A DNA stretch of 38,316 nt. Source: Pelargonium nanum. Its lineage: Eukaryota > Streptophyta > Magnoliopsida > Geraniales > Geraniaceae. The position numbers were made by a program, and so were the translations under genes. The notes under the pieces are model-generated. The model ran no database searches, had not been told where the DNA came from, and was given only the letters and a program-made list of their open reading frames with translations. The stretch is taken from the NCBI GenBank assembly GCA_036897485.1, contig JAYMTF010000365.1, positions 1-38,316 of the forward strand, given 5' to 3'. Within the stretch, counting starts at the first letter, position 1; every line of letters starts with the position of its first letter. This document shows, piece by piece, positions 12,233 to 22,693 of the stretch.

Positions 12233-12246
12233 AACAAAAGACATAT

Positions 12247-12380
12247 TTTTTTTATAAGTAACGGAACATTATACTCGAAGTAACAATATTTCTCACTCTC
12301 TTTGTGAGTGTCATCTTAAACCCCACCCCACAAATCCCACTCCACACCGTCGACAAGAAGGCTCGAACTTTAGACCTCAT
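12247..12380 (-). mobile_element. 5'-truncated SINE-like retroelement with perfect target duplication
   Basis: The identical 14-mer AACAAAAGACATAT flanks the insert at 12233-12246 and 12381-12394. A T-run next to the left copy (to about 12253) is the complement of a poly(A) tail, so the element reads on the minus strand. A B-box-like AAGTTCGAGCC sits at the 5' end, but no A box precedes it, as expected after 5' truncation. AACAAAAGACAT occurs a third time at 12204, beside another T-run, suggesting an earlier event at the same spot. Confidence 0.7.
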
Positions 12381-12394
12381 AACAAAAGACATAT

Positions 12395-12966
12395 ATTAAT
12401 TAAATATAAGAAGAGAAAAACATGCACGTATAGTAATTAATATAAAAAGAAGAAAACATGCATGGATTGGAAAAGGAGATTCGATGATAATCATTTGCAA
12501 AAATTTTTTGCTTAATTGTTTTTTATTTTATTTTTTATGAGTCAAAAGATGAACAAAAGTGGATGCAATAACTTTTTTTTTTCAGAAATAAATCAAATAA
12601 TATGAGAACAAATATATATCCAATTGGATCCAGGTCAGATAAATTATAAAATTGAAGTGGTCTTGTGTGTGTCTTTTGGTTACAATTACAAGCTTAATAT
12701 AACATGAAAAAGTGTAAAAGTAGTTTTTAAAAATAATATTATAACACAAATATAATCTTTAAACAAATATTATGTTAAATGTGTTGCTTTATTAGTGGGC
12801 AAATAATATTTGTTAGCTAAATAGGTTGTAAAGTGATAGTTGAAGGGTGGGTTTAGGTGTGTCTTAAGGTCTGCTTTTCCTTGAGCCACTCTAGGCTGTC
12901 TCAAATTTTTAATTGCAATATTTTCTACAAAAGTTACTTAAATGAAAATATTTAAACCAACTTAAC
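12395..12966. other. Intergenic, nothing recognised
   Basis: Strongly AT-rich sequence with no supported ORF, RNA gene or element boundary. Confidence 0.5.
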
Positions 12967-12984
12967 AATAATCAGGGCATTCTT

Positions 12985-13325
12985 TTTTTTTTTTTTTGAA
13001 TGAAAATGCGATTTCATTAATTCATAAGCATACTCAAGCCTCGAATCATTTCCGGGATACTATCCGGAACGACCCAAGATACACGACCAGACATAGAATG
13101 CGTGCCCCTAGCTAAGTTATGGGCGACACCATTCGCGGATCGATAAACAAAGAAGAATACAACATTCTCAAAATCTGAAACTAGATGGTTACAATCATTA
13201 ATTACCAAACCATAGAAACTCCTCATCTCGGACCCTATCTCGAGATTCAAAATGACCCGTTTAGCATCGCTCTCCACCAGCAATCGCCGCCAACCCAAAG
13301 GCTTAAGCCATGAAAGAGCTTCACG
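12985..13325 (-). mobile_element. 5'-truncated LINE tail with RNase H-like fragment
   Basis: Direct repeats AATAATCAGGGCATTCTT (12967-12984) and AATAATTAGGGCATTCTT (13326-13343) differ at one of 18 bases and bound a 341-bp insert. A T-run at its left edge is the complement of a poly(A) tail. On the minus strand the frame is open from the truncation point to a TAA at 13017. The peptide (REALSWLKPLGWRRLLVESD at the start, later FVYRSANGVAHNLAR) matches the RNase H-like domain (RVT_3 type) that ends many plant L1-type LINE ORF2 proteins. Only this end was copied, so the fragment is dead. Confidence 0.82.
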
Positions 13326-13343
13326 AATAATTAGGGCATTCTT

Positions 13344-14089
13344 AATATTTTATATTTCATCACACTCATGCATGAAGAGGACAACAAACACTATCTTCCA
13401 CATGCATTTCTCTTTTTCTCTTTTGCCTTTTTAATTTCATGTTATTGATTGATCTAAGTAATATATATAAATGTATCAATATTCATAAAATAATATGCCA
13501 TGTGATTCTTGCAAACATAATAAGAACAAAACCCAATATAGGTTTTTTGGTACAATTTTTTCATAATGAAAATTGTTAAATCGGTGCAGAACAAAATATA
13601 TAAAAAAAAATGCTAGTATAAATTTATTTAAAAATATTTGATTTTATTGAAGAAAAAATAAAATAGCTCTTGAAATACGGATTAAGTAAACAAATATATG
13701 TTGGATAAAGTAAGAACATAACACGAGTTAAAAATCGCATTACTAGTTACAGAATTTATCGTAATGATCATACTCATAAAAATTTATGCAACACCTCCAA
13801 ACCATTCCATGTAAATATGTTTTTGAACTTGACAGCTCAAATCTTTGGCAAATATGAATTAGTTTAGGTGTGTAAAATTACAAAATTTTCTAAACTTTTT
13901 TTGAATGGTCAATTTTAACTATAAGTAGGAATGGTGGGTGGGCAATTTTGGAATTAGGGTTTAATCAACCTACTAAATATGAGACAATTATTCCTTGCAA
14001 CAAAATTAATATTTTTAGACCCATACTTTGTGTGTGGTCTAATTAGTAGTTGGAGATATAGGGTTGAATAAAAGTCACTCTATAGCTAA
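13344..14089. other. Intergenic, nothing recognised
   Basis: AT-rich sequence without a supported gene or element. Confidence 0.45.
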
Positions 14090-14152
14090 GGAGGAAAAAT
14101 TGCTAGACCAACATGAACATGATTGATTCATGGGTCTCTTGCAATTTTCTCC
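14090..14152. other. Compact imperfect hairpin
   Basis: The left arm (GGAGGAAAAATTGCTAGACC, then AACATGAA) is the inverted counterpart of the right arm (TTCATGGGTCTCTTGCAATT, then TTCTCC), with a few mismatches and small bulges and a loop of about 10 nt. The arms match no microRNA family I recognise. It could be a small RNA precursor, a tiny foldback element or chance. Confidence 0.4.
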
Positions 14153-14460
14153 AACCACACATCAAATTCTTGTCACAAAATTATTGCATTATCATTCATT
14201 TAATTAGAAGTATGTTGACTTTTGGTCACTTAATTACTATCCTCCAAAAAATATGAGGGGTAGAATGATAAAATATGAATATAATATTTGAGTGATTAAT
14301 AAAACACATTTGTTAACTTTCTTGTTAATTTGTAGGAGAGAAAGAAAAATTAACTAATTAAGTAGGGTAGATATAGTAAAACTTGTATTTAATCAATCTT
14401 ACAAGTATGTAATTTTACTAGTTAGAGATGTATCAAATTTGTAAGAGGTTAGGAATGTTT

Positions 14461-14795
14461 TCGATTTACATATATATGCAAACGTACGTAAATGACTTGA
14501 ATACGCTTGGGAGGAGAGAGAGATGTTGTGACATGTACATAATTACTACATGAGAAAACATGTGTATTCACTATTTTATTGTATTGTAATTCACACACAC
14601 GTAAATGACGAGAAAGAGAGAGAGAGAAATAGAAAGAGAAAGAAAAGAAAATATTGCGTTATTTATATATAATATTAATTTCGGTTTACATATAAAAACG
14701 TAGATGACTTGAACACCATGAAAGAGAGAGATTATAAATATGTCGCATCATCTATATATTATATTAGTACATAAAAAACATGTGCAACCACTATT
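14461..14795. repeat. Diverged direct duplication with GA tracts
   Basis: A block starting CGATTTACATATATATGCAA at 14461 (with ACGTAAATGACTTGAA, GAGAGAGA and AACATGTGTATTCACTATT) recurs from about 14682 as CGGTTTACATATAAAAACGT, GATGACTTGAACACC, GAGAGAGA and AACATGTGCAACCACTATT. A third fragment (CACGTAAATGACGAGAAAGA) lies near 14598. No gene is seen. Confidence 0.55.
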
Positions 14796-15236
14796 CTGAA
14801 TATATATTATCTTTTCAATTTTTATGCAGAAACAAGAGAGAAGAGAGTTGAATATTCTATGGAAAGAGAGAGTATTTATGGCAAATAGTAGATCCAACCC
14901 AACACCCCTTATTATTGGGAAGCTGCAAAACAAATAGGGAACAACTTGCATGAAGACCCTAATTACCAATACCCATCAACCCTCTATTTTGACCATGACA
15001 TGCATGCAAGCCCTTACCACAAATTCTATACATTAAAAAAGCTCATCAAATTTAATATATATCTACCCATATATACATATGTGTGTGTGTATATATGCAC
15101 TATTTGCTTCTCTCTCTCATATGTTTTCAGTTCTTACATTTATGTCAAGGCATTAAGTTCTGACCAACCCTAACTTTTGTAGCTATAAAGTGAAATTCAT
15201 GTAAATTTGCTATATGTAATTTCCATGTATTTTTGT
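14796..15236. other. Intergenic, with a TA/TG microsatellite
   Basis: A purine-pyrimidine alternating tract (TATATACATATGTGTGTGTG) lies near 15070-15100. The plus frame at 14946-15173 and the minus frame at 14748-14969 show no domain. Confidence 0.45.
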
Positions 15237-15780
15237 TAGAGTTGATAATTTACGTTGTTACACGATACGATGGAAGAAAACCAATCAAGCCGGCTGAGAA
15301 TTACTCTGATTGTTCATATCACATAACTCTTTGATAATATGATCTTCAGGACCTTGACAAACCAAATCAAGAGACTTGCCCAAATTCAAAGTATGATACG
15401 CTGAGGGATGGGTCTTTGAAAAGTCCGGAGCAGGATGAGGAGGCTCCTGGTGAGGGATATTGCTGGGCTTGGAGCAAGCAACATGATGATTGAGCAAGGC
15501 CGAAGAGGAGGCCGCAAAATGCCACGAGATTTGGACCGAGCGAGAACCTTGGAGGAAAAGGGACCGGAATAAGACAGGAGCTGCCTTTTGAATTTGGATG
15601 AGCGGGAACCTTGTTGTCACACAATACAAATTTAGTGTTTTGAGTTAACACATTATATAATTGTGTCAATCGTGTTGTGTTTGTGTGGTCTTTAAGACAC
15701 GCACACCATTAACTAATTAGTCGTATTGTACATCACACATGATATATACGCATAACACGTCCGCCACGCACTTAATTTTT
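15237..15780. mobile_element. hAT-like MITE relic split by a 345-bp insertion
   Basis: TAGAGTTGATAATTTACG at 15237 is the terminal signature of the window's MITE family. It runs into GTTACACGATAC, then breaks. MITE-like sequence (ACACAATAC..., CGTGTTGTGTTTGTGTGG) resumes at about 15614 and fades by about 15780. The break is flanked by TTGTTACACGATAC (15255-15268) and TTGTCACACAATAC (15614-15627), 12 of 14 identical, as expected for the target duplication of a nested insertion. Confidence 0.5.
15285..15629 (-). other. Unrecognised open frame filling the nested insertion
   Basis: A 114-codon minus frame covers almost the whole insertion (about 15269-15613) and is richer in GC than its surroundings. 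A second minus frame (15367-15669) is open over the same DNA. I recognise no domain. There is no poly(A) tail and no obvious promoter. It may be a captured piece of a host gene or a fragment of an unknown element. Confidence 0.3.
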
Positions 15781-16193
15781 TATTATTTTTTTTACGTAAA
15801 GAGGTTGTTGTTGCTGTAGATGGGAATAAGACAAATCATTTATACTTTACCAAACTTCAGAGTAAACAAAAGAATGCATAAATGTCTATTATACTGTCCA
15901 TTAATTAATGAATTTTTTTACATAAACTATAGTAAATGCTAGTTTTGACATACAACCAATATTTGTATGGAATTAAATGTTACACGATATTATTTTGTTG
16001 TTTTCATGCTTGACATATTATATAAGTTGATTGTCCTTTTGATGACAATAAAAAGAAAAATAAGTATTGTACTTTTGACTTTTATAGTAACATTGTCGTT
16101 AGTAGATTTTGAATTTTGGACTGAATCAACCGACATGTAAGTGAGTCATTTATTTTATTTATTTAGTTTAAAGACACTGTTTGTTTCTAAACT

Positions 16194-16277
16194 AAAGCTG
16201 ATAATTTGAGTCCAAACCCGCATCCCGAGCTTTTTTGAGCCGAATTGAAACCGACGTGAAACCTGAATTGCCACCTA
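16194..16277. mobile_element. Minimal hAT-like MITE copy, about 84 bp
   Basis: The left end TAAAGCTGATAATTTGAGTC and the right end, read inward, TAGGTGGCAATTCAGGTTTC fit the family terminal pattern. The interior carries AACCCGCATCCCGAGC. No target duplication is seen. Sequence from 15780 to 16193 shows nothing else. Confidence 0.5.
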
Positions 16278-16478
16278 AACCAAAAACTAAGTCAATTTGT
16301 TTGAAATGGGCAAATGAAAAGAAGATTGAAACAAGAATCTAAACACATGTCTTATTTCTATTGCATTGAATCTAATTGAATATGTTTTTATATACAAATA
16401 TTAACTATGGATACAATAAATCAACAACAAGCTATATGAGAATGATGTAAATTGCTCGCTGAGCTCCATCTTATTCTC

Positions 16479-16663
16479 TAGAGTTGGCAATTTGGACCCG
16501 ATAACCGAAACCCGACATACAATTTTGTGGGTTTGGGTTGGGCGAGCCCGCACATTCTGCACTAAAACCCGAACCCGAACCCAAAATCCACATCCCAAGT
16601 CCCTGCGGGCCGAGTTAAGGTTAGGCCTTTTGAACCGATCTGAAACTCGAATCGTCAACTCTA
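16479..16663. mobile_element. hAT-like MITE just downstream of the coiled-coil gene stop
   Basis: 185 bp. Left end TAGAGTTGGCAATTTGGACC; right end, read inward, TAGAGTTGACGATTCGAGTT. The interior repeats CCCGAACCCGAACCC. Ends of TARAGNTG type recall hAT elements such as Tam3. The expected 8-bp target duplication is not evident. The element ends 14 bp past the coiled-coil stop codon, so it lies in that gene's 3' UTR. Confidence 0.7.
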
Positions 16664-16677
16664 CATTGCATTTTCTC

Positions 16678-19600
16678 CTACCTCCTCAAATGTATCATCC
16701 CTTCACAAGCCAATGTCCCCTCAAGATCACCAATGATTCGAGCGATTCGGACTTCGAGACCTCTCTGAACTTCCTGAAAGAGACTCTTGATGCCATCCCC
16801 GAATCGCTTCGGGTCAAAAGTTGCAGACTTGTCAAGCCCTTCTTCTACAAACTCAGAAGCAATCTTGGTCTGAATTTCCATCATTTTCTGCCCCGTCGCA
16901 ACTATGTATCTCTGTAGCTGAAACGTCTCCTCGAGGTAGTGCTCGAGGGTTCTCGTTTCGCTCTTCGTTCTTGACGTTGTGATCGCTTCTCCTTGATGCA
17001 AGTCTGGCTCATTTCCATGCTGAACAATTGTAAAGAACAACAATGGTTTCAGAGATAAGCTAAAGAGAGTGCATAGTATAAACAAAGTCTGTTAATTGGT
17101 GTAAGGTTGGCAATTTGGGCCATGACCCGTGACTCGACACAAACTTAAGTGGTTTTGGTTTCACGTTAATCGTGTCCACATCAACTAACCCAACCCGTAT
17201 CATGTCGTGTAACCTATCTAGTGACTCATATAAACAGGTCAAATACAGCAGGTTGAATCTATTTATTTATATGAGTCATGTGATTTTAACCCAAATATTT
17301 GTATCATGCCAACCTGCTCGCAAATGGGTCGTGTTCGTGTCGTGTAACTCAACCCAATTACAACCGGGTCGTGCTCGGGTTGACCCATTTGACCGGATCC
17401 AAAACTTTCAATGCGACCTGTGAACACGAATTCCTACCCGTGTTTAGTCTGCAAAAGTACGAGTAATATACTAGTATTGTATGCATTGCCATATTGATTG
17501 TAAGGCTAATGAGAGTGCATAGTAGAAACAAAGTCAGTGACTCTGGCTATTAGTTTTACTTCCATTTTCAGAGTTCGAGTCAGGGAAACAGTCTCTCTGG
17601 ACCCCACAGTGGTGGGAGCCTCGTGCAGTGCTGTACTAATCAAAATGTAACAAATTACGAGATCTCCGACCATTAAAGAAACAGAACTTACCAATCGTTT
17701 GCAGAGATCATCCGTCTTCCCTTGGAGAGTTTGGTACCGGCCAACTTGTTTGTTGAGCAAAGACATCAGTAAAACAAAACCCTTTACACCAAATCTCCCG
17801 TTATCATTGTTTTCCACTTCCTCCCCAGTTTCTTGCTTCCCCGCCAACCTTTCCACCAGCAAAAGTTGCTGCTTGAGCCTCTTGATCTTGAAGGAAACTC
17901 CGAGGGCATTAAAGTCCATCCTCCACGGAGACTTCTCTTTAGCAACGGGACTCACAACTTCTCGGACAGGACTAAGGTTAGCAACATCATCGTTCTCTTC
18001 CTCAAACTCTTTTCCCGGAGATTGGACGGCCAAAACCACTTCTTCACAGTTATTTACACAATGCACCTCATCTTCCATTTCTGTCTCACATTCTCGCTGC
18101 CTCTGTCCCGGTTTCTGCTTTATAATCTTGACTTCTGACCAAACCGGACATTTGTCTAACCATGGATCGTTGAGAGACGAGCTCATGTTGGTTTTGGAGC
18201 AATTCAGGAGCTTGACCTGATCTTTCAAGGAATTTAGATCCTCGTCTCGCTCTACTAGCAAGGCTTCCAATTTAGCATTGTCGTGTCTGAGCTGTGACAA
18301 ATCGTGGTTCAGTCGCTTTGTTTCCAATTCCATGCTCAGCAACTTCCAATGACAAGCTTCTAATTTCTCGTCTTTTAGTCTCATTTGTTCTGCAAAAGCA
18401 TCGATTTCTTGGTGATGCCTTTGCTCAACTATCGTCGCATACTTATCGGCTTCCATTTGCACCCAACCTTCCACTCGGTTAGCATCAGCTGTGGTCATTT
18501 GAAGGCGAAAATGAGAGGAATGAAGAACAAATGTATATGATTCTACAAGCCTATGTTTAAATCTCGGAAAAGTTTTTAAAAACAAAACAAACACATAACT
18601 AGCATAAAAAAAATCACGAGAGTACAAGATTTTCCTCGTTCATTCGCTAATTGCACGAAAATACAAGTTTTTTAATATTTGAAAGTCTTTTTTCCATCTT
18701 AAGAAGTTAATAGAGTTACTAACAAGTAACAAAATGATGCGAGTGTGACTAAACTTAATGTGAAGCGTCGTGCAAAAAATCTTCTAGTTATTCATGATTA
18801 CCTCTAAAAATATGCAATTCTTAAGGAACAAATCTAGTTTCTTACGAGTTTCTAGTTCCAAATGTTAAATAGATGAGGGAATCGTAAACTCACTCTCACC
18901 AGATTGATCATTGGTTGTTGCCTCAGGCGCATAAACTTGTGATTCTTTTCTGAATTCGGGATCATCATGCTCGCGGCCTGCATCAGTAGAATGTGATCTC
19001 GAATTTCCATGTCTAGTCAACATGCTTCTAAACGAATGTCTCTCCCGCGTAGACTCGGACACTGCCCTCAACTTTCCGCTTTCCACTTCAGCTTGCTTCT
19101 TCTTAGCCTTGCACAACTTAAGCTCCTTCAAAAGCAATTGCTTCTCCATTGCGTCCAATTTTGATTTCCTCACCATTGCTGATAAAATCTTGTCCTTTTG
19201 TTCCGTTTCATTGTGCATTTTCACCATCTCGATAGATAGTCGTTGCACCATCATCATTGACTCCTCTTTTTGTTTGGAAACCAAACTGAGCTCTTCTTTT
19301 GCAGCCTCAACTTGTTTAAGCGCCCGGCCCATGTCTGATTCAAGCTGCCGGTGATTTGAAACCAGCTCAATGAAGGCGGTTTTGTGCTTCCAAATCTCCG
19401 TGGAATGCTCTTGAGCAACACGCTTCGCAGCTTCTCTCAATTCCTCCGCCACATTTCCGGCCTCTCTAAGCTTCGCTTCCAATTCGCTCCTCTTATGTTC
19501 CTCTTCGGCCAATATTTTATCCTTGGACTGCACAAGAAGCTCCGTTTCTTTCACTTTCTCGTTCAAACCCGAAATAGCCTCACTCCTCTTTTTCTCAAAA

Positions 19601-20022
19601 ACTCTCAGTTCGTTTATTAGAGCGCCAATTTTCTGCCGGAGCTTCCTCCTCTCGTTGAACCAGCTTTGCTCTTGTCCAGCGAAGATGCCAACAACTTTCT
19701 CGTTGGCTTTTGCGTCTTCTTGCCTCGTTTTCTTCAACTCTTCAATCTCTCTCTCCGCAGCCTCTAGCTTGAGGAGAAGCTCGTTGTTTCTCCCGTTGGC
19801 TCCTTCGCTCTGAATTCTCCATACGAGCAATCCCATGAGATGCGCACTTCCTTGAAGCATTTTTTCGCAAACTCGAGACCATCTCTCGTCTTGCATATCA
19901 GAACCCGACAAGAGCTGGAGAGCAAAGAGAGAGCAAGAAGCACCAAAATAGATTGGATACAAGCTCTCGCCGCTCTTCTCTGTATATGATGAGTCCAAAT
20001 CCAACAACCACTTCTCATCCAT
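16678..20022 (-). CDS. Plant coiled-coil protein of unknown function (USO1-like annotation)
   Basis: Three minus-strand coding exons, 20022-18900, 18488-17692 and 17019-16678, give 2262 nt and 753 residues, with frame kept at both junctions. The N-terminus (MDEKWLLDLDSSYTEKSGES, then a YFGASCSLFALQLLS segment) precedes long heptad-rich coiled coils from about residue 85 (ELLLKLEAAEREIEELKKTR onward). Exon 2 opens with another charged helix (YATIVEQRHHQEIDAFAEQM, RLKDEKLEACHWKLLSMELE) and later has WRMDFNALGVSFKIKRLKQQ. Exon 3 is a helical tail (LEHYLEETFQLQRYIVATGQ). The layout fits a plant family often annotated as USO1-like intracellular transport protein, but the function is not established. 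A stop at 18865 and an ATG at 18500 make the gene look like two genes. The phase-compatible donor at 18899 and acceptor at 18489 argue for one. Confidence 0.82.
17066..17535. repeat. 25-bp direct repeats flanking a MITE-like block in an intron
   Basis: GAGAGTGCATAGTATAAACA (then AAGTC) near 17065-17089 recurs as GAGAGTGCATAGTAGAAACA (then AAGTC) at 17511-17535, with weaker similarity extending leftward. Between them lies a MITE-like block beginning TAAGGTTGGCAATTTGGGCC at 17102, with GGTCGTGTTCGTGTCGTG words, fading near 17440. All of it is inside the last intron (17020-17691) of the coiled-coil gene. Confidence 0.6.
17545..17640 (+). mobile_element. Au-like SINE relic
   Basis: A pol III B-box match (GAGTTCGAGTC) is followed by GGGAAACAGTCTCTC, GGACCCC and GGTGGGAGCCTCGTGCA. 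This order resembles the 3' half of the widespread plant Au SINE. The A box and ends are not clear. A second relic with the same order lies in a TAP46 intron near 26535-26600. Confidence 0.5.
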
Positions 20023-20530
20023 CACTCGAAGAATGAGCTTATTATTCACCTATCTAGAACACCAAAAGATAAATCACAATTTTATAAGAACTCAACTTTA
20101 GAAAACGAAAATCGAAGAATGACCTTTCAACAACACATAAAGCATTGAAAAAAAAAGCTCATTCAAAACCCTAACTGAACCAAACCATGATAGTGTGAAA
20201 TTTCATATATCTAAGGCCAACCCAGTTTAGAAATTACCGAAAACTAAAGACTGAAGTGCTTTTCGGGACAAAAACAAACACCTTAACGATCCCAACACCA
20301 CTTCTTATCCATCACTCGAAAAAAATGTGCTTATTATTCGCCATTCTATAACACCAAAATATAAAGTAATCACGAGTTATTCGATCTGAACTCAAAAAAT
20401 GAGGATCAAAGTACAAGCTTTCAACAACATGTAAAGCATTGCAATAACTATAAAAAAAACTAACCAAACCAAACCACGAAAGTGCGAAATTCCATAAATC
20501 CAAGGCCAACCCAATTCAGAAAACGATCCC
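20001..20530. repeat. Tandem duplication spanning the start region of the coiled-coil gene
   Basis: 20001-20240 recurs at about 20291-20530 (offset 289-290). Shared landmarks, in order, are CCATCACTCGAA, TTATTATTC, AACACCAAAA, TTTCAACAACA, AAAGCATTG, CCAAACCA and AAGGCCAACCCA. Copy 1 includes the start codon (20022) and the likely leader acceptor (20054). Copy 2, upstream, keeps ATGGATAAGAAGTGG and an acceptor-like TTATAG, but its frame closes after a few codons. Confidence 0.8.
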
Positions 20531-21345
20531 AATACCATTTGGGAGTTAAAGCTTTGAAAAGGAACTAGAGCTCAAACAAAAGACAAAGACTAGAGTCTCA
20601 TTATTTTTGCAAGATCCCTGCCAAAAACCTGTTGAACCCAACCTAGTACATGTGATGTGGAAGCTTGATTGACCTTTACAGCTAGGTTTTGCTATGAAAC
20701 TGCAAAATCAGTTAAAAAAAGAGGCCTATTCACAATCACAACAAACATTTTGTTCCCTTGTTTTCAGTGAGGGGCAGAGCCAAACATCCCCAACTTATGA
20801 TTTGTATAAAATTTTCTCTGCTCCCAAACACACCTTTATCTCCTCCAAAACTGTTATGGGAAGCAAAAGCACTAGAGTCCCAAAACCCAATGAGAAACAT
20901 ACATCTCCAATACTAAAATCCAATAAATAAATAAAAAATGTACTTTTCACTTCCAACCTATAAAATTTTCCCAGAAAAAAAGGTTTTTTTTTTCCCTTTC
21001 ACAGTCTTCTTCCACCAACCTCTGCTAAATTATATCAATAAAAAATAACCCACAAAGGATCAAGAACCCAACAACCTTTTCAAAATTTAGTAGCTACCCA
21101 GAAGCCCAAAACCAGAAAACACCACCAAAAGATTCATAAAATGGATCAAAACCAAAAATCTGGACCTTGCCCACTACTCAGAAACTATAATCATATAAAT
21201 GCATAAGTAAAGGAATGATTTTTATGTACCTGTACATGAGTGAATTGTAAGGAACATTGATGATGACAGAGCCTCCAAAAGCTCCATGGGACCAGAAATG
21301 GGAGCTATTGGCTCCTTCTCAGTCTTTTAGTTGCTCTGTAAAGCA
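20050..21345 (-). other. 5' leader with probable intron of the coiled-coil gene
   Basis: A donor CTCATGTACAG|GTACAT (exon end 21230) can pair with the acceptor near 20055, making a leader intron of about 1.2 kb and a leader exon at about 21231-21345. Leader boundaries are inferred from splice-site sequence only. The intron holds the second duplication copy, and the rest is A-rich. Confidence 0.45.
21230..21287 (-). other. Candidate upstream ORF in the coiled-coil gene leader
   Basis: ATG at 21287 opens MELLEALSSSMFLTIHSCT and runs to the putative leader donor at 21230. Spliced to either nearby acceptor (20055/20054 or 20051/20050) it stops within two or three codons, giving an uORF of about 21 codons out of frame with the main start. 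If real it would reduce translation of the main ORF. Confidence 0.35.
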
Positions 21346-22610
21346 GCAAATAGGACTGTTCATTGGGTCAGACCGGTTTGGACCGGGTTATGATCGGACC
21401 GCAAACTGCAATACTAGACCGGGTTAAAGAAAACGGGTCAAGTGTTCCATTTTGGTCATCAAAGTATTCGTATTATTCATGCAAATGTCCATGTGTTCTC
21501 AAAAACACGTTATAGAGAGATATTTCTCAAAAAAAACGTTACAAATGTACAAATGTTACGAGAAAAACAAATGTTCATCTTCAAATATAGAAGGAACAAA
21601 ATTAGTACTATAAAAAGAATTATCATGTGCAATACATGTTATAAAGAGATATTTCGGTTAGTTTTAACTGACGCAACAGTTTTCAATAAATATATAAAAT
21701 TTATATTGTGAAAAAAAAAATTGTATAGTTCAGATGATTTATATGTGATTTTTCTTTCGGGGTTACATTTATTTCTTGGCTAAAAAGTCATGAAACTTTT
21801 GAATCCATGTGGAATGGAATTATTTGCTTTAAAAGCCAATAATTTAGAAAGGGGAGCAATTTTTAGACAAAATGTGGTTTATGTAGGACCCATAGATTAT
21901 GGATTTTTCTCAACAATTGACAAATCATAACATCTAAAATTAGCAATTTTTCTAGTTAAAGTGAATAAAAGCTAAAGTAACATCATTGTCACACAAAAGG
22001 TTAAGGAGTTAAGAGTTTGTATTTTGAGTTTCAAATCAGATTTTTCATAGTAGAAAATTAAAAGTTAAAATTTGAACCTAACTCGGAAAAAAAAATATTA
22101 AGTTTTTGGAGGTTCACATATTCAGGTTTAATTTGTCGGTTCTATTAAAAAACAAACACTTAAAAATAATGTGTAATACCCTAGTACATATGATGTGATA
22201 TTCAACCAATTATTCATGTGTTTAATTTTTATTGTTCTACAAAGTTTAATAATTAAACTAGAGTATGGGCATCACATCATATTTATAATTAACAACAACA
22301 TGTTAGGGGTGGCCCATAAGAACCATATTCAGTTTCTCAATAATAATAATGAAGTTGTATTTGTGATAAATAAGAAAATCATAACCCTTAATTTTATTTT
22401 CCACATATGGATCGAAAAGACTTAAACCAAACCCGAATACAAAAATTGTGAGTTGTGAATTGCGGTTGGGTCAGGGTGTATGTACGTATTGAGAAATGTG
22501 TGGGTTGACCGACCTGACCTTCTATCTTACACGACAAATCCGATTTGAATAATAGTTAATTTCGTTGGTAAGTGCTTCACGGTTTTTATTTCATTTTAAA
22601 TAAATATAAC
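21346..22610. other. Divergent intergenic region between the coiled-coil gene and TAP46
   Basis: A degenerate CCGGGTT-rich MITE relic lies at about 21350-21440. The plus frames at 21442-21711 and 22195-22425 look non-coding. Another MITE-like remnant (GGGTTGACCGACCTGACC) lies near 22440-22520. Confidence 0.5.
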
Positions 22611-22614
22611 ATAA

Positions 22615-22675
22615 TGGGCCTAAGCAAGCCCATGGGCCGATATTTAGATGAGCAACCATCCAGATCATATGGGCC
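22615..22675. promoter_or_regulatory. Cluster of four site II (TGGGCC/T) elements in the TAP46 promoter
   Basis: TGGGCC at 22615, the reverse of TGGGCT at 22627, TGGGCC at 22633 and TGGGCC at 22670. Site II elements are bound by TCP factors and are enriched in growth-associated plant promoters. They lie about 210-270 bp upstream of the predicted transcription start. Confidence 0.6.
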
Positions 22676-22693
22676 TCAAAACGCTATGCTTGT

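Noticed and set aside
17692..18500. A separate gene starting at ATG 18500 (MTTADANR...)
   Set aside because: A phase-compatible acceptor at 18489 and donor at 18899 join this exon to the upstream coiled-coil exon, and the stop at 18865 falls inside that intron.
22195..22295. Inverted ATATGATGTGAT words
   Set aside because: Only about 12 bp pair and the arms are far apart; not enough to call an element.
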